Positions 43,462 through 56,723 are shown, counted from the first letter of the stretch. The stretch: DNA of 64,000 nucleotides from Perilla frutescens (GCA_026008535.1 BRKX01000018.1:45439588-45503587); one strand, 5' to 3'. A program made the numbers and translations. Notes: generated from the letters alone by a model not told the origin.

Positions 43462-44782
43462 TCATTGCTCCGGTGGTGGAGAAGGTGGTGAATGAAAAGA
43501 CTGACGAGGTGGTATTGGGCAGGCGGCGGAGGCGAGGGTCCATGCATTCCAGCTTTGCTCCAAGGACGTCATCCGCTCCTCGTGCATGTCCATACGAGTG
43601 TAGAGGCCCTGAACATCTTGGCGCACGACGCCTATCTCCTCATGGATCGTCTGAAAGGAGGCGTCAATACGCTGTTGGTTCTGAATCATGTGAGTGATGT
43701 GGTCCTGCCTGTATTCCCTCATCGAGTCTAAGACTTGATGTTGAAATTGGCCCATGGTGTTGGCAAGCGACTGCTGAAACATCTGCTGAAACTGACCCAT
43801 AGACGTGTCGAAGTATCCCTAGAAGGAGCTCCAGTCAGGATTCGGCATTTGGTATCCGTAAGGTGGGGAGTGCTGGTAGTGGTACTGCCCATCTGTTTCT
43901 TGTTGTGCTGCTCCGCCTTGCTCTTCTTCTTCGTCGGCATCCTCATTGCCCGCTTCATCAGGCTCATCCGATAGACCGCGTTGTTGTGCAGATGAGGTGC
44001 CGGCACCTCCAGTAAGTTGCATGGTGCCCTGTTGTGCGAGCCGCAACTTTTCAACGCAATTCCGTTTGGCGTGAGGGCGCACTTGGTGCTCATCATAAAT
44101 AAGCTGAGCCCGTTTGAGCTTATCTTTGTCAATGTTGTACTGAGCAATTCGGGTTTGGCCATGAGGTGCTGGGCCATTCTCTTCAAGCACTCCAAGTTTA
44201 ATAGCTAAGTCGAAAATGAAGGCACCGAAAGAGGGGTGTTAGATGTCTCACTGACGCATACCCTTGATGGCCGACCAAAGGAAGGTAGAAGGGCAAACTT
44301 TCTTCTTCTTCTTGGCACACCACAAAAGATAGACTTCTGTTGAATTCACTTTGTTGGCCTGATCTTTCCCACTGACGTTGTAGGCCAAAAATTTGTGCAC
44401 CATGGACAATGCAGGATCCTGGATATATTTGCTCGGCGTCCCCTTGGGGTCCCAATTGTGAAAACCTGAAATCTCATACCAAGCCTTGGCCACATTGAAA
44501 TCTGATGGTCGTTCTTTTATCCCCTTGGATGTAAAACATAAATAGTCCTTCATATTGGATAATGTGACCTCGTATCTGTTCTCCAACATTCTAAAAGAAA
44601 TTTTCTTCTGCTCCCGCTCGTCATACTCAAAATTTTTGGAAGGTTGTGAAACGTTTACCTTCTTCTGAGGAGATGAGAAGGAAGGGGGCTCCAAATTGGT
44701 GTGCAAGGTTCTCCACTTCCCTTATGGCACTGGAGCCTTCCTCTCCTGATGCTGTAGAAAGAGTTTTTTGCTTGGGGGCCAT
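43462..44782 (-). pseudogene. 3' ORF of inner Athila copy A (env position)
   Basis: Starts MAPKQKTLSTASGEE at 44782. Recognisable segments: SDFNVAKAWYEISGFHNWDP, KFLAYNVSGKD and STEVYLLWCAKKKKKVCPS, which correspond to the extra ORF of the outer element and to the family described for Athila ORFs. A polyglutamine-poor acidic segment (DADEEEEQGG) and a C-terminal coiled-coil-like region (MGQFQQMFQQSLANTM; REYRQDH) follow. Compared with copy B about 170 bp coding for the N-terminal domain are deleted at 44633. Frame changes near 44630 and 44240 and a stop near 43820 break it. Function unknown. Confidence 0.7.
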
Positions 44783-45146
44783 GAAGATGAGAGCTTGAGG
44801 CAAGATGGAGAGATGTAGCCAAAGAAGACACGCGACGGCGGGTTTGGGCGCGGCGGCGGGTTGAGCGCGGCGGCGGGTTTGGGCACGGGGTTTGCGCGCC
44901 CGCGGGACTTCATTTTCGGCGAATAATGTCGCGCGCCCGCGGGGGCTGCGCGCTCGCGGAACCTTTTCGCCGAGAGGGGGTCGTACGGTCGCGCGGGGTG
45001 CGTGGCCGCGGGCCATTACTTAGCCATTTTCCTACGATTTCACCCAGCATCACTCCTACTCATACCTGCAAAACAAACACCAAAAATATGAAAAACATAC
45101 AAACACTAAAAGTGATTAAATAACATAAGTAAAGATAAGATAATCA

Positions 45147-45169
45147 TGGGTTGCCTCCCATGCAGCGCT
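45147..45169 (-). other. Conserved post-pol motif, inner copy A
   Basis: The minus strand reads GAGCGCTGCATGGGAGGCAACCC, just after the integrase stop. It is the counterpart of 31657-31680 and 55791-55813. Confidence 0.55.
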
Positions 45170-45186
45170 CATTTTAATGTCTCGAG

Positions 45187-48100
45187 CTAGATGAAGTTTT
45201 TGGAGGATTTTAATCGGAATTGACAAGTGTTAATTTCCTCCACATCGGCTTCGTGCGAAAACCCTTCATAGTATGGCTTGATTCGGTGGCCGTTCACTTG
45301 GAATGTAATGTTCGTTACCGGATTTTTCAGTGTGACCACACTATAGGGGAACACTTCTTTAATGATAAACGGTCCGCTCCAACGTGATTTGAGTTTTCCG
45401 GGGAAAAGCCGCAATCTAGTGTTGAAAAGGAGAACCTTCATGCCCGGCGTGAGCTCTTTCTTAACAATTCGCCTATTGTGTAGCCTCTTCACTTTATCTT
45501 TGTAAATCTTGGCGTTGTCATAGGCTTCGTTTCTCAGTTCGTCGAGCTCGGATAATTGCAAGACTTGCTCCTCTCCCGCACTTGCTAGGTCACAATTCAC
45601 CGCCTTTATAGCCCAATAGGCTCGGTGCTCGATCTTAACGGGGATATGACATGCTTTTCCATGTACGAGGCGGTATGGGCTCATCCCTAGAATGGTTTTG
45701 TAAGCCGTCCGGTATGCCCTAAGAGCATCCGGTAGCCTTTGTGACCAATCCTTCCTCGTCACATTCACGGTCTTCTTCAAGATGTTTTGGATTTGTTTGT
45801 TACTCGTCTCAACTTGACCGGAAGTTTGAGGATGATATGGGGTTGCCACCTTGTGAGTCACTCCATTTTTCTTCATCAATTTTGCAAAAAGCTTGTTGGT
45901 GAAATGAGTTCCACCGTCACTTATGATCGCTCTAGGGAATCCAAACCTACTCAAAATGTGCTCCTGCACAAACTTGATAACCACATTAGCGTCACAAGAC
46001 CTAGTGGGGATTGCTTCGACCCACTTAGATACGTAATCAACGGCTAATAGGATGTATTCAAAACCAAAAGAGTTAGGCAATGGTCCAATGAAATCAATAC
46101 CTCAAACATCAAAAATTTCAACCACAAGATTGATATTTAAAGGCATTTCATTTATTCTCCCAATATTACCAAGTCTTTGGCATTTATCACATGAAACTGA
46201 GTAAGCATGATCATCTTTAAAAATTGAAGGCCAATACAAACCGGATTGTAGGATCTTTCTAGCCGTCTTTTGCCCTCCAAAATGACCACCACAATGAGAT
46301 GAGTGGCAAAAGGCTAGAACATCGGTTTGCTCCTCTTCTGGGACACATCTTCGAATTATCTCGTCTTTTCCCAAATGGAAAAGGTATGGATCGTCCCAAA
46401 AATAATACCTGCACATTGTCAAAAATCTTTTCTTTTCTTGAAAAGAAAGGTTAGGTCTCATTTTACCACAAGCAAGATAATTGCCAATATCGGTATACCA
46501 AGAAGAGGAATTAGAATTAAGCTCAAGAGCATGCTCATATAGAAATGTATCACAATCAACTCCTTTTTCATGCAACAAATTGAAATTTTCATCAACGGGG
46601 AGGCGAGATAGATGGTCCGCTACCACGTTTTCACACCCCTTCCTATCCTTAATGTCAACATCAAATTCTTGCACAAGCAAAATCCACCTAATGAGTCTAA
46701 GTTTAGCTTGGGGCTTGGTCAACAAATGCCTTAGAGCCGCATGATCACTATGCACAATTACTTTAGAACCTAAGATGTAGGATCTAAATTTATCCAATGA
46801 AAATACAACGGCAAGCAATTCTTTTTCGGTTGTGGTGTAATTTACTTGAGCACTATTCAAGGTAAGGCTAGCATAGTAAATTACACGAAGAATTTTATCA
46901 ATTCGTTAACCCAAAATGGCGCCCACGGCGGAATTTGATGCATCACACATGATTTCAAATGGTAAAGACCAATAAGGGGGAACAACAATGGGTGCGGTGA
47001 TTAATTTCTCCTTAAGAGTATTAAAAGCATGCAAGCATTTTTCATCAAACTCAAAAGGAACATCTTGAGCAAGTAAATGACATAGAGGTTGGCTAATTTT
47101 TGAGAAGTCTTTAATAAACTGACGGTAAAAACCGGCATGGCCTAGAAAACTTCTAATTCCTTTCACATTAATGGGTGGAGGCAATTTTTCAATCACATCT
47201 ACCTTAGCCTTGTCTACACTCATTCCTTCTTTAGACACAACATGACCAAGAACTATGCCACTAGTAACCATAAAATGACTCTTTTTCCAACTAAGAGTTA
47301 GGCTACTTTCTATGCATCTTTTCAAGACAAGTTCTAACTTCTCTAAACAATCGGAAAATGAGGATCCAAAGACCGAAAAGTCATCCATGAATACCTCAAT
47401 GAAGTCGCCAATCATCTCGGAGAAGATTGAGAACATACACCTTTGGAAAGTGCCCGGTGAATTGCATAGTCCAAATGGCATCCTTCGACACGCAAACGTA
47501 CCAAACGGGCACGTGAATGCGGTCTTGGCTTGGTCCTCTGGCGCTATGGCCACCTGAAAATAACCCGATAAATCGTCAAGGAAATAATAAAACTATGACC
47601 GGCTAGTTTATCAAGTATTTGATCAATGAAAGAAAGGGGAAAATGGTCTTTTCTAGTGGCGGCATTGAGCTTTCGGTAGTCAATGCACATTCTCCACCCG
47701 GTGGTGGTTCGAGTAGCCACATGTTCTCTCTTGTCGTTCTCTACGACCGTTATTCCTTCTTTCTTCGGCACCACGTGGACCGGGCTCACCCATTCACTAT
47801 TGGCTATGGGATAGATGATCCCTTCTACTAGGAGCTTAAGAATCTCCTTCTTTATGACTTCCATTAGCACGGGGTTGAGTCTCCTTTGCCCTTCACGAAC
47901 CGGCTTAGCCCCTTCCTCTAGAATGATGCGATGCATACATGTAGAGGGGCTAATGCCTTTGATGTCGGACATATTCCATCCTATGGCTTGCTTGTTCCTC
48001 TTTAGTACGGCTACTAAGAGGTCTTCTTCATCTTTATCTAGCCCGGCAAAAATGATCATGGGCTTCTTCTCTTCTTCATCGAGATAGACATATTTGAGAT

Positions 48101-49858
48101 GAGATGGGAGCTCCTTGAGCTCAAGCTCGAGAGTAGGCTTCACTTTCTCTTCGGTTGAGGCCATGACTTCCATTAGACTCATGCCTTCTCCTAGTAAGAT
48201 CTCCATCTCTTTGGCATTCGACTCGTCTCCCCCACACTTGAGGCAGGCTTCATCCATAGCAAGTTCTTCGGACGAGGTTTCATTTCTCCAAGGAGCACCT
48301 ATTTCCTGCAAGAAAACCTCCTCGGCCAAGACATCAATAGCATCTATGTAAGAACAATTTTCCTCAAATGAGGAGACGGGAATAACCTTGTTTTCATGTA
48401 CGGAAAAGGACACCGTTTCTCCTAACACCGACATTTTTAAGGTTCCATTTTTAACATCAATCAAGGTGTTTGTTGTAGCCATAAAAGGTCTACCTAGGAG
48501 AAGAATGTGTTCTTTACCCGTTTCTTTCACATCGCCCACATCCAACACAACAAAATCAACCGGTATGATCAATCCACCAACCTTAACTAGAATGTCCTCT
48601 ATTATTCCCCTAGGATATCTCATGGACCTATCCGCCAATTGTAGACACATTCTAGTTGGTTTCAATTCACCTAACTCTAATTGTTTATAAATAGAGTAAG
48701 ACATCAAATTAATCCCGGCTCCTAAATCTAGCATACCACATGCTTCTTTGCCATTTCCCAAAGTAATTTTAAGAGTAAAACTACCTAGATCACGGAGCTT
48801 GGGTGGTAGTTGATGTTGTAGGATTGCACTAGCCACTTCAGATACCTCTACCTTCTCATTCTCTCCAAACTTCCTCTTCTTGGAAGCAAGTTCTTTGAAG
48901 AACTTGACGTAGGCCGGCACATTTCGGATGACATCAAGGAGTGGGAGATTGACATTCACCTTGGATAGGAGTTTGTAGAACTCTTGGAATTGAGTGTCTT
49001 GCTTCTCATTCCTCAACCGGCTTGGAAATGGAATTAGAGGGTTGTAAGGATTGGTAGCCTTGTGGAGTGTGGGCTTCTTCATTTCTTCTCTTTCTTTCTT
49101 GGACTCCTTTTGTTGTTGAGGAGCCTCATCTTCTTTTTCAACCTCTTTGGTTGGGCTTGACTCTCCAACCTTGTTGTCTATCACCTTGCCTCCTCTGAGC
49201 ACGGTAATGGCTTGAGCTTGCTCCGGTTGGCTAGGCAACTTGCCCGGTTTGGCTTGCTTGGCCAATTCTCCAACGGTCCTGGCTATTTGCCCAACTTGGG
49301 TTTCAATCCTCTTCACAGAGGCCTCAACAGATTCGAACCTTTGTTGGGTGGCTTGAATGAAGGATTTCAAGGTGTCTTGTAATGTCGGCCTAGGCGGTTG
49401 ATTTGGTTGGGCCAGATATTGTTGCGGCCTCGGATAAGGTAGAGCTTGGCCACCTCCTGCTTGTTGAGGTGGAGGCGGTTGTTGTGGTGGTTGAGACGGT
49501 TGTTGGGGTTGTTTCCAAGAGAAATTCAGATGATTTCTCCACCTCGGATTGTATGATTTAGAGTATGGGTTGTAAGGTTGGCGTGGTTGGAATCCTTGAA
49601 GGGCATGCACTTGCTCTTGAAGAGCATGGAAATGAGCCTCTTCACTTAATTCCGGCTCGATCATCTTTTGACACAAGTTGGCTCCATGGCCATACTCTCC
49701 ACAAATCCCACAAGTCTCAACGGTCATCACTTGTTGGAGTGTTCTCTCGGAAGTTCTAAGCATCTCTACTTGCCTTGTCAACTCGGCAAGTTGTTTCGTC
49801 ACATCATAACTAGGGTTGGCTTCATTGACGGAAGCTCTCTTCCCCCTAGCACTCTTTT
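45187..49858 (-). pseudogene. Gag end and pol of inner Athila copy A
   Basis: In minus-strand order: zinc knuckle CGICGEYGHGANLC, a Pro/Gln-rich linker, protease (MLDLGAGINLM), reverse transcriptase (YRKLNAATRKDHFPLS; VFMDDFSVFG), RNase H (IMCDASNSAVGAILG; TTTEKELLAVVFS), integrase zinc finger (CHSSHCGGHFG) and core (GIDFIGP; SDGGTHFTN; GQVETSNKQ). Breaks: loss of one T near 47585 (frame shift at FYYFLD), a TAA near 46905 and a TGA near 46100. Apart from these the frames are long and well preserved, so the element is fairly young. The protease reads GAG instead of the usual GAS. Confidence 0.9.
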
Positions 49859-50570
49859 ATTGAGAAGTAGTGGCCATCGTCTCATAGATGTTTGAGACCT
49901 CTTCAGCAGTGCGGTCTCCAATGTCTCCTCCCGATGCATTGTCCACCATATATTGGAAATTTTGTGAAAGCCCGTCGTAGAAGAATTGGTTGAGCAACTC
50001 GGGTGCGAGATGATGGTGAGGGCATTGTTGTTGGAGACCTCGAAATCGATCCCAAGCTTCATGAAATGCTTCACCCGGAGATTGGGTAAAGGTAACAATT
50101 TGAGCTCTCAAATCTTGGGTCTTTTGATTGGAGTAGTACTTGGCCATGAACTTCTCGTAAACGACGTTCCAATTGGCCAACGAGTTGGCCGGTAGTGACA
50201 TGAACCACGTCTTGGCTCGATCCTTTAAGGTGTAAGGGAAACACCTCATCTTCAATTGATCTTCATTCAAACCTTGTAGAGGAAAGGTTTGAACAACGGA
50301 ATAGAACTCCCGGATGAAATTCAAAGCATCTTCGGCCGGCATCCCGTAGAATGAGGGAAGTTGGCTAAAGTGGATGTTCTTCAACTCGTAGTTCCTTGCG
50401 GTGTCACCCAAAACTATGCAAGAAGTTGACGCTCCAATCACGGGACGAGCAAAGTCTCTCATGTTCCTAGCCGCATTGGCATTTTCGGGCTTGTTGAGGG
50501 GGTTAGCTTCCATCTCTCTTTCCCACTCGAACACGTCGAATCTCCTCGGTCGATGAATGTTGTCAAACAC
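49859..50570 (-). CDS. Gag of inner Athila copy A, N-terminal part
   Basis: Open for 237 codons from MFDNIHRPRRFDVF at 50570 to a TAA at 49857-49859 within TSQ*KSARGK, which probably replaced a Gln codon. Capsid features include FPYTLKDRAKTWFMSLP, NWNVVYEKFMAKYY and GEAFHEAWDRFRGLQQQCPHH, typical of Gypsy gag. The zinc knuckle lies downstream of the stop, so the full Gag is not made. Confidence 0.82.
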
Positions 50571-50821
50571 GGGGGCTAATCTCTGATTGAGGCTTCACCT
50601 CCCTAGCATACACAAACACAAACAAAACAGAGATCAAACGTACCTTGCGGAAACCGAGGTGAGACTAAACAATCAACACAAGAAAATCAAAACAAAAATA
50701 ACAACATAAACACGACACGTAAACAAGATCACTTTCACTAACACAAACAAATAACAAAAGAGCAAATATAGCACCAATAAGACAATTCGTAAAAGCCTTC
50801 CCCGGCAACGGCACCAAAATT
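50571..50821 (-). other. Leader and tRNA-Asp primer site of inner copy A
   Basis: Untranslated leader. The minus strand reads TGGTGCCGTTGCCGGGGA at 50799-50816, nearly identical to the tRNA-Asp complement and 5 bases from the LTR. This fixes the minus-strand orientation of the element. Confidence 0.88.
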
Positions 50822-52777
50822 TGTTTCGCGATCCACAAATTTACTATTTATAATTTCCGGTTTATGCTCACTAGACAACTACTTAGGACCACACCCGTAA
50901 TTGGATGGGGTCAATTGTAGAAGAAATAAGCTTAACCCGACTCGATCTCTCAAGGAAGACTTTATAGGAAAGAATTATCTAAAGGCTACACATGCTTTCA
51001 ACTAAGAAACTAAAATAAAATCTAAACATTCTAACAAGGGGGTTTGATAATGATTATGCTAGGAATTTGAAAAAGACAATAAAGCGAGACAAGTAAATGC
51101 AAATACACAAATTAAATTAGGATTAGAGGAAATAAGTTGGATTGAGGTATTAGGGTGTAGATTCTCTTAATGGTTTTATCACTATGCTTTATTCAAGTTG
51201 ATAATGCTATTCTCACAAATATGATAGACCCTTCCGATTAGTTTAACTTTCAATTACTGTCACCGTCTATCCGTTAAACCTCTCTTAGCTATATCATACA
51301 AGCAAGATTAACATGTTAGGCTTAAGAACCCCATTCACCTAATGTCGAAGGAACCAATTTCCGGATTTAGATTCACAATCAAGACTCCTCTAAATCCTAT
51401 CGATGTTCAAGTAGTGATCAAGTACCTAAACATGAAAAAGCACGATTCCAACAACAACAATCCGCAAGAACAAGCATAGATCAAAACCACATCGATCTTC
51501 TACCCCCTAATAGAGAGATTAGCCACTAAACATTCTCAAAACAAAACAAATACCATAGAAGAAAGTCATCTCATACATCAAATGCAATAACTCAAACTTC
51601 TACAATATTAAGTATCCTTCAAGAGTTTTGGGACAAGTCCCCACTAACATCCAAGAAATACAAAGAAAATACAAAGAGACACCTCCTTCGAGTGTAGCTT
51701 CCGCGGATGGCTCGACATAGGGACCTTCTCGTCTTCTTTTCTTTTTGCTTGGCTTAGTTTCCTTCTTCTTCCCTTTCTCCTCTTCCCTCTTGTGAAGGTG
51801 ATGATGGTAAAAATGGTGAGAGAGTGGAGTGGAGATTTAGTGTGTGTAGTGTGGGTGTAGAGAATGGATGTAGAATGATAGAGAGGATGAAGTGAAGTGG
51901 AAAATTGAGAGTGAATGATGAATCCCCAAAAATCTTTAATAGAATGAGAGAGAGGGGAGAGATACGAAAGATAGAGAGAGAGAGAGAGATGCTAGATTGC
52001 TATGGTGAGAGGTATGGTGGTAGGAGAGAAAAAAGGTGATGGGAAGAGAGCCTTAAATGCAAGGATTTGGAGGAGATTTTTGGGAGGATTTTTGGGGGAC
52101 AAAAATCCAAAAGCAAACTTAGGGAAAATAATACCTAGTTCCCTATTGCTTAATATAGCTACCAAAAGTCTTCACAAATTAAAACATCCAACTTAAGATA
52201 GGGTTGGAAACGGAGCGGAGTTGTTCAGAGCAGAGGAGGAAATCTCAGAGGGAGGAGGAGCACCCGCGCGCCCGCGGGGGAGCGCGCGCCTGCGGGGGCT
52301 GGCAACACACCATGCGCGCCGGCGCACGCCCACGCGGGCGCGGGAGTGTCCTCGCCGAGAGCTGCAGCGCGCGGCGGCAGGGTTGGCGCGGCCGCGGGGG
52401 TAGGCTGGGTCATTCCTTTAGCCTTTTCCTCGAGTGCGACCCAGTGCAATCGTACTCGCTCCGGAATTTCTTCAAGTGCAACCAAGCACTTCTGAGTGCA
52501 ATTCAACTCCCATTTCTTATATTTCCTTAGTCTTTTAATTTTTTCATCCAGCTTCAATCTTCATTTTCGACTTTCCTGCTTGCTACCAAAATACCGTAAA
52601 ACACCTGATTTTGTGATCAAAAGCTCAAGCTTTGCAATACTTGGCATAATCCATCATTAGAGTAATAAACACAAATAAACACATAAAAATTAACACATAA
52701 CAATATAAAATTAAACAAAATAAATACTGAACACAATAAAATAAATAAGTTAAAATGACATAGTTAGACACTAAACA
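50822..52777 (-). repeat. Middle LTR of the inner array
   Basis: Acts both as 5' LTR of copy A (primer site on its left) and as 3' LTR of copy B (polypurine tract on its right). Starts TGTTTCGCG and ends CTAAACA. It keeps the full GC-rich patch (52258-52400) with repeated GCGCGCCCGCGGG-like motifs. The GA run seen in the left LTR is shorter here. Confidence 0.9.
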
Positions 52778-54044
52778 ACTCCCCCACACTTAGCCTTTGC
52801 TTGTCCTCAAGCAAACAAGAAATTAAAAACATGAATCAAGAAGGAAAAACTTCAACTTAATCATATATTTGATCTTGATTTATGGTTCCCACAAAAGCAT
52901 CCATCATCTATGAAAATGAGCACAATATCAAAACAAGTGATGAGCCCGACCTTTCAAAATCAAGACGATCAAGGAAGCAAGATTCTATCCAATTATTCCC
53001 CCACAAATCGCTCCCAAAACTTATTCACAACAGAGCAAAATATGATCATGAATAAAGGATTGCAATCGTAGGACAAAATTCATTAGGTTTAATCATCGAA
53101 ATTAATCGAGCTTCCTAATGTGGTTTCCCATACTCATCATGCAAAATAGAAGAAGCATTTGCAACACATGAGAGGAGTAGAATCCAAAATGCAATCCAAA
53201 TTATTTATACGAATTATGGGGACGGATCAAAATTCACAAGGTGAAACCATATGGAGGAGATCCCTAGTGTCCTTGTGTGATTTCCCATACTCATTGTTGA
53301 ATAAATCAACAAGAGGAGTAGAGATCCTTATTGCCCCTTTTCTTATCCTTTCTCATTTCATTTTTTTTATTTTTATTTTTTTTATTATTTTTTATATATA
53401 TAAAAAAAATACAAAAAATACAAATGAAGAAAGATAATTAGGGGATAATTTGAAGAATAAGGCTACCCAGCATCATATTCTTTCAAGGACAAGGTTTAAC
53501 ACAAAAATTTTCAATTATGAACACATTCAAGAACAATTGTGCTTATGAGTGAAACCACAAAATCATTGAATTAATATAATTGATTTGAAAATAATTCCAT
53601 GAAGATTCATCTTCCAATTTTCAAATTTGACAATTAGACAAAGACATCATACTAAGCAAGGGGAGAACAAAATACACAACATAATCAAAACGATAAAATG
53701 AACGCAATACGATCGAAACATATGCAACATAAAAACAAGAACCAACAACTAAAAACATAGTCCAACAATACAAAATCTAACATAACTAATACAAAACGTA
53801 ATACAATAACAAGCTTCATGACTCCCCCCACACTTAAAACATGCATTGTCCTCAATGTATGAAAAACGAATGCAAGCATAAGATAGAAGGGAGTAGAGAA
53901 CATCACAATTTTGTAGAAAACCGGCAACGTGCGCGAGCTCCTACAAAACAACACTAGGAAACACCATCGAAAAATATGAATAATAAAGCACAAAAATAAC
54001 GCACACTAACACGGAAATACACAAGAGAAAGAAAATGGATACTT
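52778..54044 (-). other. 3' non-coding region and polypurine tract of inner copy B
   Basis: Same content as 42195-43461: polypurine tract directly at the LTR (52778) and a second PPT-like motif with TTGAGGACAATGCAT at about 53821-53857. Confidence 0.75.
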
Positions 54045-55447
54045 CATTGCTCCGGTGGTGGAGAAGGTGGTGAATGAAAAGACTGACGAGGTGGTATCGG
54101 GCAGGCGGCGGAGGCCCTGAACATCTTGGCGCACGGCGCCTATCTCTTCATGGGTCGTCTGAAAGGTGGCGTCAATACGCTGTTGGTTCTGAAACATGTG
54201 AGCGATGTGGTCCTGCCTGTATTCCCTCATCGAGTCTAAGTCTTGATGTTGAAATTGGCCCATGGTGTTGGCAAGCGACTGCTGAAACGTCTGCTGAAAC
54301 TGACCCATAGACGTGTCGAAGTATCCTTAGAAGGAGCTCCAGTCAGGATTCGGCATTTGGTAGCCGTAAGGTGGGGGGTGCTGGTAGTGGTACTGCCCCT
54401 CTGCTTCTTGTTGTGCTGCTCCGCCTTGCTCTTCTTCTTCGTCGGCATCCTCATTGCCCGCTTCATCGGGCTCATCCGATAGACCGCGTTGTTGTGCAGA
54501 CGAGGTGCCGGCACCTCCAGTAAGTTGCATGGTGCCCTGTTGTGCGAGCCGCAACTTTTCAACGCAATTCCGTTTGGCGTGAGGGCGCATCTGGTGCTCA
54601 TCATAAATAAGCTGAGCCCGTTTGAGCTCATCTTTGTAAATGTTGTACTGAGCAATTCGGGTTTGGCCATGAGGTGCTGGGCCATTCTCTTCAAGCACTC
54701 CAAGTTTAACAGCTAAGGCAGAAATGAAGGCACCGAAAGAGGGGTGTTGGATGTCTCGCTGACACATACCCTTGATGGCCGACCAAAGGATGGTAGAAGG
54801 GCAAACTTTCTTCTTCTTCTTGGCACACCACAAAAGATAGACTTCTGTTGAATTCACTTTGTTGGACTGCTCTTTCCCACTACCGTTGTAGGCCAAAAAT
54901 TTGTGCACCATGGACAATGCAGGATCCTGGATATATTTGCTCGGCGTCCCCTTGGGGTCCCAATTGTGAAAACCTGAAATCTCATACCAAGCCTTGGCCA
55001 CATTGAAATCCGATGGTCGTTCTTTTATCCCCTTGGATGTAAAACCAAAATAGTCCTTCATATTGGATAATGTGACCTCTTATCTGTTCTCCAACATTCT
55101 CAAAGAAATTTTCTTCTGCTCCCGCTCGTCATACTCAAAAGATACCAAAAATTCAAGACACAAATTATCATAAACTTCAAATTTCATTTTTGCAAACGTC
55201 TCCAAGCTCAAAGACTTAAGATATTTGGTCACTTTTTCCTCCAGCCCCAAAGAGTGCATCAACCTCCAAGCAATATATCGTAGAGAAGTAATATCAAATT
55301 TTTGGAAGGTTGTGAAACGTTTACCTTCTTCTGGGAGATGAGAAGGAAGGGGGCTCCAAATTGGTGTGCAAGGTTCTCCACTTCCCTTATGGCACTGGAG
55401 CCTTCCTCTTCTGACGCAGTAGAAAGAGTTTTTTGCTTGGGGGCCAT
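54045..55447 (-). pseudogene. 3' ORF of inner Athila copy B (env position)
   Basis: The same reading frame as in copy A, starting MAPKQKTLSTASEEE at 55447. It retains the segment ITSLRYIAWRLMHSLGLEEK that copy A has lost, so it better shows the ancestral domain. A Tyr codon is changed to TAA at 55079-55081 (ENR*EVTL). A frame change in the N-terminal third and a deletion near the C-terminus (about 54110) complete the damage. No membrane segments are evident. Confidence 0.7.
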
Positions 55448-55829
55448 GAAGATGAGAGCTTGAGGCAAGATGGAGAGATGCAGCAAAAGAAGACACGCGG
55501 CGGCGGGTTTGGGCGCAGGGGTTGCGCGGCTGCGGAGCCTTGCGTGCCCACGGGACTTCATTTTTAGCGAATAATGTTGCGCGCCCGTGGGGGTTGCGTG
55601 CTCGCGGAGCCTTTCCGCCGAGAGGGGAGTCGTGGGGGGGTGTGCGGCCGCGGGCCATTACTTAGCCATTTTCCTGCGATTTCGCCCCAGCATCACTCCT
55701 ACTCATACCTGCAAAACAATCACCAAAAATATGAAAAACATACAAACACTAAATGAGATTAAATAACATAAGTAAAGATAAGATAATCATGGGTTACCTC
55801 CCATGCAGCGTTCATTTTAATGTCTCGAG

Positions 55830-56723
55830 CTAGACGAAGTTTTTAGAGGATTTTAATCGAAATTGACCCTCCACATCTGCTTCGTGCGAAAACCCTTCAT
55901 AGTATGGCTTGACTCGGTGGCCATTCACTTGGAATGTAACGTTCGTTACCGGATTTTTCAGTGTGACCACACCATAGGGGAACACTTCTTCAATGATAAA
56001 CGGTCCGCTCCAACGTGATTTGAGATTTCCGGGGAAAAGCCGCAATCTAATGTTGAAAAGGAGATCCTTCATGCCCGGCATGAGCTCTTTCTTGACAATT
56101 CGCCTATTGTGTAGCCTCTTTACTTTATCTTTGTAAATCTTGGCATTGTCATAGGCTTCGTTTCTCAGTTCGTCGAGCTCGGATAATTGCAAGGCTCGCT
56201 CTTCTCCCGCACTTGCTAGGTCACAATTCACCGTCTTTATAGCCCAATAGGCTCGGTGCTCAATCTCAATAGGGAGATGACATGCTTTTCCATATACGAG
56301 GCGGTATAGGCTCATCCCTAGAATGGTTTTGTAAGCCGTCCGGTACGCTCAAAGAGCATCCGGTAGCCTTTGTGACCAATCCTTCCTCGTCACATTCACG
56401 GTCTTCTTCAAGATGTTTTGGATTTATTTGTTGCTCGTCTCAACTTGACCGGATGTTTGAGGATGATATGGGGTTGCCACCTTGTGAGTCACTCCATTTT
56501 TCTTCATCAATTTTGCAAAAAGCTTGTTGGTGAAATGAGTTCCACCGTCACTTATGATCTCTCTAGGGAATCCAAACCTACTCAAAATGTGCTCCTGCAC
56601 AAACTTGATAACCACATTAGCGTCACAAGACCTAGTGGGGATTGCTTCGACCCACTTAGGCACGTAATGAATGGCTAATAGGATGTATTCAAAACCAAAA
56701 GATTTAGGAAATGGTTCCATGAA
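55830..56723 (-). pseudogene. Truncated integrase of inner Athila copy B
   Basis: It keeps the integrase core from about FGFEYILLA through SDGGTHFTN and GQVETSNK and the C-terminal region (MSLYRLVYGKACHLP). TAA or TAG codons follow SNK (near 56427) and DAL. The 5' part with reverse transcriptase, protease, gag and 5' LTR is gone, and at about 56723 the sequence joins the outer element's 3' LTR. Confidence 0.85.

Larger units (their letters stand above)
40241..56723 (-). mobile_element. Inner Athila array: LTR - interior A - LTR - truncated interior B
   Basis: Two head-to-tail copies of one minus-strand Athila-type element share the middle LTR. Copy A is complete in layout (gag, pol, 3' ORF between LTRs 40241-42194 and 50822-52777). 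Copy B keeps only its 3' side (polypurine tract, 3' ORF, part of integrase) and stops at about 56723. It interrupts the outer 3' LTR. The arrangement is typical of unequal LTR-LTR recombination followed by deletion. Confidence 0.88.
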
